DNA of 64,000 bases from Metaphire vulgaris (Eukaryota; Annelida; Clitellata; Crassiclitellata; Megascolecidae): NCBI GenBank assembly GCA_018105865.1, contig CM030853.1:4077429-4141428 (forward strand). The letters run 5' to 3'. The number at the start of each line of letters is the position of its first letter. Position 1 is the first letter of the stretch. Below are positions 1-13,381 of this stretch, piece after piece. The translations under genes and the position numbers were made by a program. A model generated the notes under the pieces. The model was not told the origin of the DNA and did no database searches. It saw only the letters and a list, made by a program, of their open reading frames with translations.

Positions 1-252
1 ACGCCTGTGAACAGAACGCTAGATTTTTAGTATCCAGTGAAAATGGAAAACCTTTAACGTAACGGAAGAATTATTCTTAAACTCCTGTAGCGTTGTGGAC
101 GGTGTGGAATTATTTGTGTGGGGAACGGGGGAAACTTCTAGTAACTGTTTACTACCCAATCCCCGCTGGTCCACTTCATGCCGAGCAGGAGGAAATTTCA
201 TACTGTCATTAACTTTTTTACCTCTTTTTAGCGTGATCGGGACTCGGTCTCA

Positions 253-368
253 ATGCAGGGGCGTAGCGACGGGGGTACACTAGTATTACCCCCCAAAGTT
301 ATAGTTCAGATTTATACACACCCAAAATATTTATACCCTCCCAAATCAAATTCCTGGCTACGCCTCTG
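253..368. mobile_element. Short hAT-like MITE
   Basis: Terminal inverted repeats CAGGGGCGTAGC (from 256) and GCTACGCCTCTG (to 368), flanked by GGTCTCA at 246-252 and 369-375. About 115 bp with no coding capacity. It lies in the distal intron of the SPATA1-like gene. The left boundary is uncertain by 2-3 bp. Confidence 0.55.
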
Positions 369-475
369 GGTCTCATTTCGACTACCTCAGTCATGGTAGA
401 ATGAATTGTACATAAATTTAGTGTATAATTTGAGGTGAACTAGTCTTTTCAGTGACGCACCTGTATCACTAATGC

Positions 476-779
476 CACTGGCGGTTCCACGTGGAGGATG
501 AGTGAGGATGCATCCCTTACCGGACTTCCGGGCTTTCTTTTTTTGCTTGTGAAACCTATTTTTGGGTAACAGTCTAGTAAAACTAACTGCGGATTTCCTC
601 TTATTTTGCTTGTCAGCCTACTGTATTTTTCGGTAAAAGTATAGTAAAATTAGGGATAACATTTCCTTTTGTCAGCCTTTTTCGGCAAAGTTTATTGATC
701 TTTTCCTTCAGTTTTCATCAACTCTATATGAATTCATTTCATCCCCACCCCTCACCAAGAAATCCTGGAACCGCCACTG
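476..779. mobile_element. hAT-like MITE (CAGTGGCGGTTCCA family)
   Basis: Left end CACTGGCGGTTCCA, right end TGGAACCGCCACTG, with 8-bp flanks ACTAATGC and ACTACTGC (7 of 8 identical). 304 bp, AT-rich interior, non-coding. A partial left end of the same family lies at 5152. Confidence 0.7.
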
Positions 780-886
780 ACTACTGCCACCTGTTATTTG
801 TAGTAATTACTTTACACAAAATAATTACGCGTAACGGACTACATGAAAACTAGCAACAGACTAACTATTCTCGATAATTTACTTAC

Positions 887-3501
<2,615 letters not shown>

Positions 3502-3985
3502 TTTGAGATGCTTTTCGAGATCCAGATGCGAACCCGTTAATATAAATTCCTTCGACGTAAATTTCAAAGGCTATCCTCAGAAAGTATCTACTCTAAAACA
3601 TTATTCGCGTGTAGTACTAGTTTTGCGGAATTATTATTATTATTATCATTTAGGCATTATTCTTACTGTGTTAAAGTCTCAATTTCAGTCAACTCGTTGA
3701 CTTGGTCATAAGTAATCGGACAACAAACACTCGCATAATCTTCCTGAGTATTGGCGTGTTAGTCTATGCGCCTGCATGCCAACGAGTACTTGGTTTACGT
3801 GTTAGCAGTCGTCACTAGCAACTGGTTGCTCGGTTATGGCACGTCTCTCCGAGAAGAACAAGAGAAATTCTGCAGTACACTGAGCAAGCCTATAAGGTGA
3901 CGCCTCAACGTAGAAGGCTAATATTAATATGACCATCAATGGGTGTTGCCTACCTGATCATTGCGTAGCTGTAATCCTATTGCGG
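3502..3985. promoter_or_regulatory. Possible promoter region of the SPATA1-like gene
   Basis: This is the sequence upstream of the SPATA1-like start. About 315-330 bp above the ATG are TAGCAAC (3816-3822) and GTTGCT (3825-3830), an AGCAAC-TG-GTTGCT inverted pair resembling RFX half-sites. No TATA box stands out. The assignment is inference from position and motif only. Confidence 0.25.
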
Positions 3986-4017
3986 TGTTCAAATACGGGC
4001 TTGGCGAACTATAAAAA

Positions 4018-4020
4018 AGA

Positions 4021-4084
<64 letters not shown>
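4018..4084. repeat. (AAT)n-(ATT)n inverted microsatellite
   Basis: About ten AAT units followed directly by about ten ATT units, so the tract can fold on itself. It abuts the tRNA-derived SINE that begins at 4086. Confidence 0.9.
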
Positions 4085-4085
4085 T

Positions 4086-4348
4086 AGGGGCGGGAAGTTA
4101 GCAGAGTGGTAACAACATTGGGTGATGGTCGCGGGTTCGAGTCCCGCAGGAGCCCTAAAGGTCGACTCAGCCTTTTTCACGGTGGCAAAATGAGGAGCAG
4201 TGGTAAAAATTCCTGCGATAAGTCAAACAGGTACGCTACACGATACACTAGCCCCGTATCCGTGGCATTGCACACCTAGCTGAGGGTTGTAGCAACGGAG
4301 ATCAGCGCCGCCCTATGAGCCCGTGAGGCTCCATAAGGACTTTGACTT
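4086..4348 (+). mobile_element. tRNA-derived SINE, family 1
   Basis: Head with A-box-like TTAGCAGAGTGGTAAC and B-box GGGTTCGAGTCCCGC, then AGGAGCCCTAAAGGTCGACTC and a body that shares GAGATCAGCGCCG with the full copy at 10476. It ends in an (ATT)n/(GTT)n tail at 4349-4413. Other copies are at 9310, 10163, 10476 and 21251. Because of the attached body it is not a functional tRNA gene. Confidence 0.8.
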
Positions 4349-4371
4349 TTATTATTATTATTATTATTATT

Positions 4372-4413
<42 letters not shown>
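4349..4413. repeat. (ATT)n-(GTT)n tail
   Basis: About eight ATT units followed by about thirteen GTT units directly after the SINE body, probably its expanded 3' tail. Confidence 0.85.
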
Positions 4414-4414
<1 letters not shown>

Positions 4415-5373
4415 GGACCGATAGTCTTAATGTTTCCATGGATTTGATTAAGGCTATGGAAATGAATAATTACGTACAGAAGGCCAATTATTAATGTCAT
4501 GTAATGTAGCATTTATATAGCGCCTCTTCTGATTCTACTCAGAGGCGTTTCTGGCTCTGGAGTCACGTGGTTAAGAAGTGAGACTCCAGTAGCTTTTACG
4601 TTGTACTAAGTGCTGGAGTAAGAAGTGAAGACCGAATGTCCACTCCTAGTCGATCGACTTAGACCTAATACACAATCTACTTTTCTACTTATTTTCACTA
4701 AATTCTGTTAGCCGATATCTTTGAGAGTGATAATTTCACATACTAAAGTTAATCAATTTCTATGCTTAGTCACCCACAGATGCTGCTTAAAGCGAAATAA
4801 ATGAATTTCTGTTGAAAAAGAAGAAACAGATTATCATCCTGAGCGGGCGGAAGCTTTTTCATAAAAGCTGCGGGATAGGGAGGACTACTTCTTTGTATTT
4901 AAAAATTGGACTTCCTATGAGCAGGGCCGTTTTAAGTCAATTCGCCGAGGGATTTCGTATTATTAGTGGAGTTTCACAGAAAAGTGGTCGGAGTACGCTT
5001 TTCTTGCGTTACTGCGAAATAAGGTTAATTTTTTTTTAAATACGACAGGCCGTGGTTTCCAAACCTTGTTCGAACTGTGCGACTCATTTCATCGGCTTTT
5101 TAACAAGCAGCGACCCTGCAAATTTATTGCCAACTAAAACGAGATAAAACCAGTGGCGGTTCCACGCGGACGATGAGTGGGAATGCAGAGTCGATCGCGA
5201 GATGAACCGTGTCTTAAGAAGATAACTGGTTCCTTGTATCACATGTTTTATAGACGACAAGAATATTATAAGAATCAATTCTCTTTTTGACATGGTGTTT
5301 ACAGCGTGACTACTGTGATCATAACTATACCAGAGCTTCCAACAAGAGAACATTCCTTTCTCAAAATTAAAAT
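4414..5373. other. Intergenic, no gene recognised
   Basis: Contains an ATTTATATAGCGC-type motif near 4511 (similar ones near 11745 and 22435) and, at 5152, the left end CAGTGGCGGTTCCACG of an hAT-like MITE with no matching right end. I see no exon-like structure. Confidence 0.5.
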
Positions 5374-5453
5374 TTAACCCATTAGCTGGGGATCCCGGAT
5401 ATATCTGTCCATTTTACATTGAGTTACAGTTAAATACACGGTTAAGGGGTTAA
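5374..5453. mobile_element. TTAA-flanked mini-MITE, copy 1 (piggyBac-like)
   Basis: TTAA at 5374-5377 and 5450-5453 encloses a 72-bp body with ends CCCATTAGCTGGG and GGTTAAGGGG. Copy 2 (5568-5647) is the same sequence in the opposite orientation, and copy 3 is at 23217. TTAA duplications and C-rich termini suggest a piggyBac-type non-autonomous element. Confidence 0.65.
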
Positions 5454-5567
5454 GCAACTTGTTCTTATTGCTCTCTTGATCACACGACAGACTCGTTTAT
5501 TGCTTGAATAAAATATATTACGCGTTATCGCCTCCTCAGAATTTCTTATTTTCCCTGATATTTGACT

Positions 5568-5647
5568 TTAACCCCTTAACCGTGTATTTAACTGTAACTC
5601 AATGTAAAATGGACGGATATATCCGGGATCCCCAGTTAAGGGGTTAA
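5568..5647. mobile_element. TTAA-flanked mini-MITE, copy 2 (piggyBac-like)
   Basis: TTAA at 5568-5571 and 5644-5647 with ends CCCCTTAACCGTG and CCCAGTTAAGGGG. Inverted relative to copy 1, so the pair forms arms of about 80 bp around a 114-bp spacer. Confidence 0.65.
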
Positions 5648-6086
5648 TTAACACCTACATTGAGACAGCTGTCATGGTGCCATGGATTGCAGAAGATTTG
5701 AACTGCTGTTAACAGTGGCGTAGCCAGGATTTCCGAAAGGGAGGAGTTGGTTTCGATCGTGACCAAACTTTGCAAAAAATTTCTTAGTTTTCCTTTTTAG
5801 GAGCTGACAAGCCAAAAAGGTCGTCACCAGAGATGTAGTACTTGGTACTTGTACTTGTACTCGAGTTGTATTCGAGTACAAATTTTTAGTACTTGTACTT
5901 GTACTTGTACTCGGAGGCCAGGTACTTGTACTTGTACTTGTACTCGGAGTTTTTGGAATGCAAGTACTTGTACTTGTACTTGTACTCGGAGGCCAGGTAC
6001 TTGTACTTGTACTTGTACTTGAAGCATTGTGTACTTGCTACATCTCTGGTTACATGTACTTCAAGGATACCAGTAATGATGTTCCT

Positions 6087-6347
6087 TTGATGACAAGCAC
6101 ATCCTCACAGATGGCCAAGTACCTGGAACTCAACAATATGTATGATGAAGCCACTGATACCATTGTATTTTGGAACAGTGAAGTTAATAGAAAGGAGTTC
6201 AACAGGCTGTATAATGCAGTCATTAGAGACCTTAGTGTGCCTGCTTCTAGTGCACCAATTCAACGCGTATTTAGCCAAGCTGGCTTGATCGCGAGACCGC
6301 ATAGGGCTAAGATGACCGATGCAAGACTATCATCTTTAATTTTTTAA
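6087..6347 (+). pseudogene. hAT transposase C-terminal dimerisation-domain fragment
   Basis: The frame reads MAKYLELNNMYDEATDTIVF, then WNSEVNRKEFNRLY, then LSVPASSAPIQRVFSQAGL and IARPHRAKM, ending at a stop after SSLIF. The FW...LY..V...LSVPASSAP..RVFS.AGL pattern is the hallmark of the hAT family C-terminal dimerisation domain. The zinc finger and RNase-H-like catalytic parts are absent, so the protein cannot be an active transposase. The host element also carries matching hAT ends and an 8-bp duplication. Confidence 0.85.
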
Positions 6348-6399
6348 GTGCCACTGTGATGATATTTAGATGCTAATAGTGTCAATTTTATTCGTGGCC

Positions 6400-6630
6400 G
6401 GACAAAATGTCCAAGGACAAAATGTCACGGACAAAATGTCATGTACAAAATATCATGGGGACAAAATGTCAGCAGACAAAATGTCACGGTTTAGGGTTAG
6501 GGTTAGTGTTAGGGTTAGAGTTAGGATGACATTTTGTCCGCTGACTTTTTTCCGCTGACATTTTGTCCCAATGACATTTTGTCCGTGACATTTTTTCGTG
6601 ACATTTTGTCCTCGGACATTTTGTTCTAGC
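6400..6630. repeat. GACAAAATGTC foldback repeat with telomere-like centre
   Basis: Six GACAAAATGTC-type units on the left (6400-6486) face about five GACATTTTGTC units on the right (6528-6626), with TTAGGG-type repeats between (6487-6526). The two sides are reverse complements, so the whole can fold into a hairpin. It lies inside the inner hAT element. Confidence 0.85.
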
Positions 6631-7236
6631 ACCATTTTATTCAATAACCGTGACAAACAGCTACCCGTTAATAAAGTGTAGGCCTACTTGCTGTTTGTAT
6701 TTGGCTATGAGGATCGGTACTTGTACTTGAGGCTTCGCTACTTATACTTGTACTCGCAGTCTTATGGATTAGTTACCACAGTAATCTTCAGTACTTGTAC
6801 TTGTACTTGTACTTGGAGGCCAGGTACTTGTACTTGTACTTGTACTCGGAGGCCAGGTACTTGTACTTGTACTTGTACTCGGAGGCCAGATACTTGTACT
6901 TGTACTTGTACTCGGAGTTTTTGGAAAGCAAGTACTTGTACTTGTACTTGTACTCGGAGGCCAGGTACTTGTACTTGTACTTGTACTTGAAGCATTGTGT
7001 ACTTGCTACATCTCTGGTCGTCACCTTCTCATTCTTTCTAGTTTTTTTCTATTTTCTATAGCACTTATAATTTTTTTTGATTTGCAGGCAGCCAATGGAG
7101 GTTTTGACCCCCAAAATCGCGTCCAAAAATTAAAAATGTATGGAAAAGCATGTAAAAAATTTTTCGTCGGCAGCCAAGGGGTGGGGGTGGGGGTGGGGGT
7201 GGGTTAACCCCGAACCCCCCGTTGGCTACGCCACTG

Positions 7237-8140
7237 GCTGTTAACAGTTCAGCGCAGAGTAAAAATAATCTCCAGAATAATCTTCTTTGTTTATTGAGCT
7301 ACTTGTTGTGATTAACCTATCAATTACACGACACAGTTACAGCGACACACACAACGGACCTAGAGAAGTTTACAGGTACGCATTAACTGCATGGAAGTTT
7401 CCATAACTAAAACTAGTTTATGGCGATTTTATGTTAGATTTGGACATTGGTCCTCAATCTATATAGATAGACACAGTGAAAATTGTCTACGATATTCTTT
7501 GTTTAGTTCCTCGTCTATATCAAAATACAAGTCTGTGATTGATCAGTGGCGCCCAGAGAAATTTTTCCGAGGGAAGGGGGAGGGGTAAATAGGCCTATAG
7601 TTTTCAAGATATTCGATTCAGTAGTTCTTACTTCTTAGTCTCAAAGTTAAGCATCGCAATTTCACTTTGTGCATTGGTAGAGTTTTAGTGTGAAAATATT
7701 AATCAAAAGCCAAAATATGGCTACTAGCCACAAAAATAGATTTACATTTTCCAGGGAGACAGGTGCCCCCTTGTCACAATATGTTGGCGCCCATGTATGT
7801 GATTCTAAGAAATTTTCGAATAATAATGTTCACAGATCAAACTACTTAATACTGAATACGTTGCCCACTACAGCGTAAACGTCCTCCTGTGTTTATTCTA
7901 GCCACCTTGACATTGGGGGGAGTTTGAAATGTTGGGGGGGACAAGATTTGTCTCTCCGCGCTTTTTTTTTTGGGGGGGGATTTCCATCCACCAAGCCAAC
8001 ATATACACATCTGGGGGGAATTTTAAAACTTGGGGGGAATTCTCTCCCAAAAACAGGCATAGAATAAACACTGACGTCCTCTTAAATGTATCAAAGCACA
8101 CACACACACAGAGAAACACAGGTCAGAAGGAGGGTTCCTT
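7237..8140. other. Intergenic / tektin-2 3' flank
   Basis: Contains an hAT-like left-end fragment CAGTGGCGCCCAGAG near 7544, runs of G around 7915-8035, and the possible tektin-2 polyadenylation signal at 7892-7897. No exon is recognised. Confidence 0.5.
7892..7897 (-). terminator. Possible polyadenylation signal of tektin-2
   Basis: TTTATT on the plus strand, so AATAAA on the minus strand, 244 bases after the tektin-2 stop. It is the first canonical hexamer noticed downstream. Confidence 0.35.
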
Positions 8141-8342
8141 CTAGTATGACAGAACTTGCGCCCTCTCGCGAGTTATTCCCGTCAACGACAGGTTTCTCTC
8201 CGTTCCAGATCTGCAGGCTCGGCCGTTGGTCAGTTTCGACCTCGAATCCAGGCACTGCTTGTCCAGCTTCAGCGAGTTCGTCTTCAGTTGGATGTCTTCG
8301 TTGATACGGTGCAGTTTCTTTTCAAGTCCGTCCAGAGCATGC
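8141..8342 (-). CDS. TEKT2: Tektin-2 exon 5 (terminal)
   Basis: Acceptor GTTTTCAG, then G CAT GCT completing Gln-His-Ala. Encodes LDGLEKKLHRINEDIQLKTN, then SLKLDKQCLD, and stops with TAG at 8143-8141. Confidence 0.94.
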
Positions 8343-11259
8343 CTGAAAACGTGAACTTGGTCAATTTCCAAAACTTCAGGATTTCGACCTCGCTTTGAAA
8401 CAGTGCCAGTAAGTGATTGCTGTGTTGAGTAAAATGCGTGGCATGCAGGGGCGGGCGTAGCGACGGGTGGGCGGGGGTATATCGGTATATATACTCCCAA
8501 AATCAAGGTACCTTGAAGTTTTTTGTGTGCTTTTTTAGATTTTCAACGTTTTTTAATATTTATAGCCCCAAATCATAGTATACCTCTGTAACGGTGAAAG
8601 CAGGCCTATGTCGACAATGCTCGATTTGACATGAGTTGGTTGGAAGGGGAGTTTGAGATTCATTCGGGTGACTAAAAGGTGGGTGTGGGTTAGATCAGGA
8701 GCCGATTTGGATGGATTGGATCGTGTACTCTGGTTGTACAATCGCGTACGCGCGGGGTCGATAAGTCAAGTGCAAGTGTGTGATTCGATTGTTCACAGGT
8801 GGTCAGATCCAGGGGCGTAGCCAGGAATTCGATTTGGGGGGTATAATGTGATTTGGAGAAGGGTGTAAATCTTTAAAAACGTTGAACATCTTTAAAAAAA
8901 CACATTAAAAACTTTAAGGTAACCTGATTTTTTGGGTGTGGGGTATATATACCGATATACCCCCCCCCGTCGCTACGCCCCTGGTCAGGTCAAACTTTGG
9001 CGTGCACGCGTTAACCATGCGTCTCTTTTGCCAATCGGTTTCGTTTTTCGTACGATCGGGTTCATACAGTATTTGCGTAAAATGTTAAAGCCAAATAGTG
9101 AACGTAAACATGAAAACGGCGTCTGGAATGAATTTCTTTGTGCGTGAGGCATTAACAGGTATATCTAGAGGCAAGATGCATGCTAATATGGTAAATATAT
9201 GCTGATGTGCAGTTTCGTTGCATGATTGAAACAGACTGATGAAACTGGCACTCGAATTAACGGTAACTGGAAAACAGATAACAACTGTAACTGTAATGTA
9301 AACTGAAAAGGTAGGTTTCGTACTCGAGTCCGAGCGTTGGGTTCCGGCGCTAATCTCCGGTCTTAGGCAATCAGCGACACGGGTGGCATAATCCATTAAT
9401 CTGCGCTATGTTGCCATTACTTTCCCCAGACCCACGTTTTACCTCGCAGCCTAACACTGCTCCTCATTTCACCACCGCCCTCTGGCGAGTAAGGCTGAGT
9501 CGACCTTAGGGATCCTACGGGTATCGAACCCGCTACCTTCTGCTCTATCGTCCACTGTTGTTACCACTTTGCTAACTTCCCGACCAGCATGACCTGTTCT
9601 CTAGCGCTTAATTAATTATTGCTAACTGAGAAACCGTAGCTTAAACAACACTGGTGTGGGGAGAGGAAGAATGTGTAGAGAAACTATAGAACAGGTGAGA
9701 AATAGTGGAAAAGATTCAGACGCAGAAAGAACTTGGAGGGGGGAGTTGAACTGTTGAGCGTAAGAGGACATCCCCACCTGTTCTCTATTGCCTAACCGCC
9801 AGAACCGGGACCGGAAGATCAGTGGCGGCTCCACCGGGGGAGGGCTAGGGGGCCCGTGTCCCCTATTGAGTGCCTGCCCCCACTTGCCAAATTCTAGAGC
9901 CGCCTCTGCGAAAGATTGAACTGACTTATTGTGTTTGCCAATATGGGATTTCGATTCAAAACAAGTAGCGACCATTGACTGATGTCAAGAACCTTACTGA
10001 AATGGCGCTATAGAAGTTCGATGTTAGTGATTACCTGTAGAGAAGAGTTTTTTCAATTTACGTTTTGATTAAGTGAATTTTGATGAGTTTGAATAACTAC
10101 AGGGTGGCATAGGCGGATTTTATTAAAGCCTACCCAACTAATCCCACCAAAACAAAAAACCACAGCTGCTACTCGGTTACCACCGCCCGCCCTCTAGCGA
10201 ATGAAGGCTGAGTCGACCTTAGGGTTCCTGCGGGAATCGAACCCGCAACCTTCTGCTCCATCGCCCAGTGTGGTGTTACCACTCTGCTCTTTAAGCTAGT
10301 ACTAAAAAACCGGACTATATTAAATGCAAACCTAAATGTGACTAGTCCGGTTTTTTGCGCCACCCTGTAAGTAGCTGTTATTGTCGTGAGTGTGATAGTT
10401 ATATAAGCCGTGCGTCGTGTCCGCTAAATACTCGTGTTTCAGTTAAAGTTCTGGTGTTATAAAGTAGTACTAGCTTAAAGAGCAGAGTGGTAACAACACT
10501 GGGCGATGGAGCAGAAGGCCGCGGGTTCGATCCTCGCAGGAGCCCTAAGGTCGACTCAGCCTTCATTCGCTAGAGGACGGGCGGTGGTAACTGAGTAGCA
10601 GCTGTGGCTGCGAAGGTAAAACGCGGGTCTAGAGAAAGCAATGGCAAACTACTCTATAGATTAATGGCTTTAGCCACCTGCGTCGCTGTTTGCCTTGACA
10701 CCGGAGGAGATCAGCGCCGGGCTCAACGCTCGCAATCGAGTTTGGGCGAACCTTTACCTTTACCTTTACCTTACTAGCTTACAGGCCTGTTACTTACTGG
10801 CACTGTCTGAGCTTGTCTTCCAGGGCTTTCTTGGTCGCGTCCAGCTGCTTGACTTCATCGGTGAGTCCGTACTGGACGTTGTCGCGGCACAATTCGACGT
10901 TCGGTCTGTACGTTCTGTTTTCAAGACGCGTCTGCGCCAGTTTCATCGGATTGATCTTTGCGCGAATCGAGTCCTGCAGACGGCGTATGTCGGCCTCCAT
11001 TTCGGCAATCTCCTCTTCGGTCTAAATGTATTATACATCAGACACTTTTCAGTGGCGTTCAAAAGTCTAGAGCCATCCTCCTTTTCACAATTGACTTGTT
11101 TGCATCTCTTTCCAGAGGCGGACCGTGGGGGCGGGGGCATATGTCACCCAGGCGCCGAGGTGAGGGGGCGCCAAAATCGGGTATTTGGGTAAGTGAAACG
11201 CACAATAAAGGAGAAGAAACACGTGTGACGACCTTTTCTTTTTCAGTACGTTGACTATT

Positions 11260-11321
<62 letters not shown>

Positions 11322-13194
11322 CATATAGCTTAAACCGAAAAATAGGACGCTATTGTAAAGTATTCAGCTCTTTGTCGTTAGTTTGGTACCTTACTATGTT
11401 AAATGTTTACACAGAAAACGCATATTTGTATATATTTTTATTTCTTTGCTGTTGATGGGAAGTGTACATTTTGTAGGCTAATTAGTCGTGTCCTCTCATT
11501 TCGCCAAATTCGAATATCGCCAAAATGTCATTTAATAATGCACTCTATAATTATTATGCAGCATGGCAAGTGTGCTGGGTTTTGTGCCATAAAGTGTTGA
11601 ATTTCGACGAAATGAGATTTGAAGAAATGGGAATTCTGCGAAATGTGAAGATGGAAAGCATTACCTGGTCACGTGACTAAAGAGTTCAATCTTGATTCGT
11701 TCGCAAGGAAGCTTAAAACTTATTTCTTCGAGACCTCGTTTTAGCATATAAAGCGCTCTATAGCCTTTGACTCCTCGTTCCTGGTTTTTGCGCTATATAA
11801 ATTGACTTGCTAACCTAACCTAACCTAACAGGGGCGGAAGATGGCAGAGTGGGTTACGTGCTGGAGCGTCAGGCTGACGGAGCGGGTTCAAGCCATGGCA
11901 CGCGTTAGTGTCCCTAGTGGCTTTCACACAGGCAGTAATGCCTCCTAAGTCACTTTAATTCCTGTTAAGTTTAAGTTTAAGTTTAACCTAACCAGTATAT
12001 ATAGTTACCTGTTTTTTCTGCCAATCTAGTTCCTTCAAGGCCCTTTCGAATTCGTGGATCCTCTTGCGAATGGCAAAGTCCGTCGCCGCGTGCTGGGCGG
12101 CCAGGTCGTTTTCCGTCTGCTGCAGCGTGTGGTGATTTGCCTCGCGCAGACGTCTGCTGTTGGCCATCTCGGCGTCTGCTCTTTCTTTGTTGTAGCGGCT
12201 GAAGTCCTCCCACTGCTGAGGAGTCGTGCTCCTGGAATTACAACCGTGTTGCAAGATTTCAAAGGCAAGTGCATATACAGTGGAGCTTCGATATAACGAA
12301 CTCGGTTTTAACGTATATAGGCTACTCGGTTATATAATGTACCGCAATGTGTGACGTGCTACCGTCAGGGTTGTTAGTATCGGCGATACTTTTTCTAGTA
12401 TCGCCTATTGCATTTGTCGAGGCTTTATAAATCGAGTATCGGTTTCTGTATTGCCGAAAGTGGGAGGGGGTAAAGACAACACCCCGGGCGCCTAATGCCA
12501 AGTACACCACTGCATTTAATGTTGGAATAAAGCGTGTAAAATTTAATGCGGCATTTCATAAATTATGTTTTCAGATCGAGTCTTTTTTGCTCGTCAACAC
12601 TTTTTTACATGAAAATCAGTCTCCAACTGACTACAGTAGGCCCTATACTGATATTTCTCCAGGGTAATTAATTAATTTATTTATTTATTTGTTTATTATT
12701 ATTACTGTACTAGCAAAGCTATTAATTAATTAATTTATTTATTTATTTATTTATTGTTACTGTATTAGCAAAACAATTAATATAGCGTCGTGGAAAAACG
12801 AAGGTAAAAGTCTCAAGGGCCTTTTGACAAGCGACACTTGTAAGAGTAGTTAAGCAAGTGAGTCAGTAGTAATATTAGATGCGCCGTCTAAGTTCCTAAT
12901 TACATTACATTACCATAACGCGATCGATAGAAGGTTCGAATTATTATTCGATGGCGTTTCACTGACTCACCCTTTTGGAACCCTCGTTGGATCCGGTTTG
13001 TAACTGATGCCGGGGGACTCTTCGGTCAGGTTGTACTGCTCGATGTCGATGTCCAGAGCGATGTTCTTGTCCTGGAGATCTGCCAGGATCTGCTGGCGAG
13101 CCTCCTGGAGAATGCAGATCTGCTGGAAAGACTCGTCGATACGCGTCTGAAGCTGTTTCTTGATCGCTTCGATCACTTCTCTCTCCTGATGCCA

Positions 13195-13266
<72 letters not shown>

Positions 13267-13302
13267 TTTCACATAATAATAATATTCGATTTTGAGAACT
13301 TC

Positions 13303-13381
<79 letters not shown>

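Larger units (their letters stand above)
5828..7016 (+). mobile_element. Inner hAT element nested in the outer one, perfect TSD
   Basis: Ends CAGAGATGTAG and CTACATCTCTG with GTCGTCAC on both sides (5820-5827 and 7017-7024). Subterminal regions are tandem TACTTG hexamers interrupted by TCGGAGGCCAGG (5839-6036 and 6716-6999), a plausible transposase-binding array. The interior holds a transposase C-terminal fragment (6087-6347) and a foldback repeat (6400-6630). A second copy of the right end (GCTACATCTCTGG) at 6037-6049 suggests internal rearrangement. Confidence 0.85.
5713..7236. mobile_element. Outer hAT-like element with perfect 8-bp TSD
   Basis: Ends CAGTGGCGTAGCCAGG and TTGGCTACGCCACTG, flanked by GCTGTTAA at 5705-5712 and again at 7237-7244. 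Only about 330 bp belong to this element; the rest is a second hAT element inserted at 5828. Its right arm, with GGCAGCCAA and AAATTTTTCGTCGGC, is the reverse of the left arm of the relative at 15705-16272, which supports one family. Confidence 0.85.
8343..10797. other. Tektin-2 intron 4, transposon-rich
   Basis: 2.45 kb holding two intact MITEs (8810-8983, 9820-9908), three SINE copies (9310, 10163, 10476), a TA-flanked element (10100-10367) and a left-end fragment CAGGGGCGGGCGTAGC at about 8446. No exon-like sequence was seen. Confidence 0.7.
11022..12008. other. Tektin-2 intron 3
   Basis: Holds the left half of a CAGAGGCGGA-family MITE (11114-11262, related to 21597-21881), a 58-bp (AT)n tract (11262-11319) and a SINE of a second family (11829-11990). 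Confidence 0.65.

Noticed and set aside
19..201. Further SPATA1-like exon (frame with STPSTTLQEFKNNSSVTLK)
   Set aside because: The donor (GTTTTC) is weak, the phase-compatible acceptor lacks a pyrimidine tract, and the expected PE.YLLP motif is absent.
4086..4160. tRNA gene
   Set aside because: A and B boxes are present, but the same head plus the same non-tRNA body recurs at four other sites, so it is a SINE head.
6487..6526. True telomere or chromosome-fusion remnant
   Set aside because: Only about six degenerate TTAGGG-type units, enclosed in a foldback inside a hAT element.
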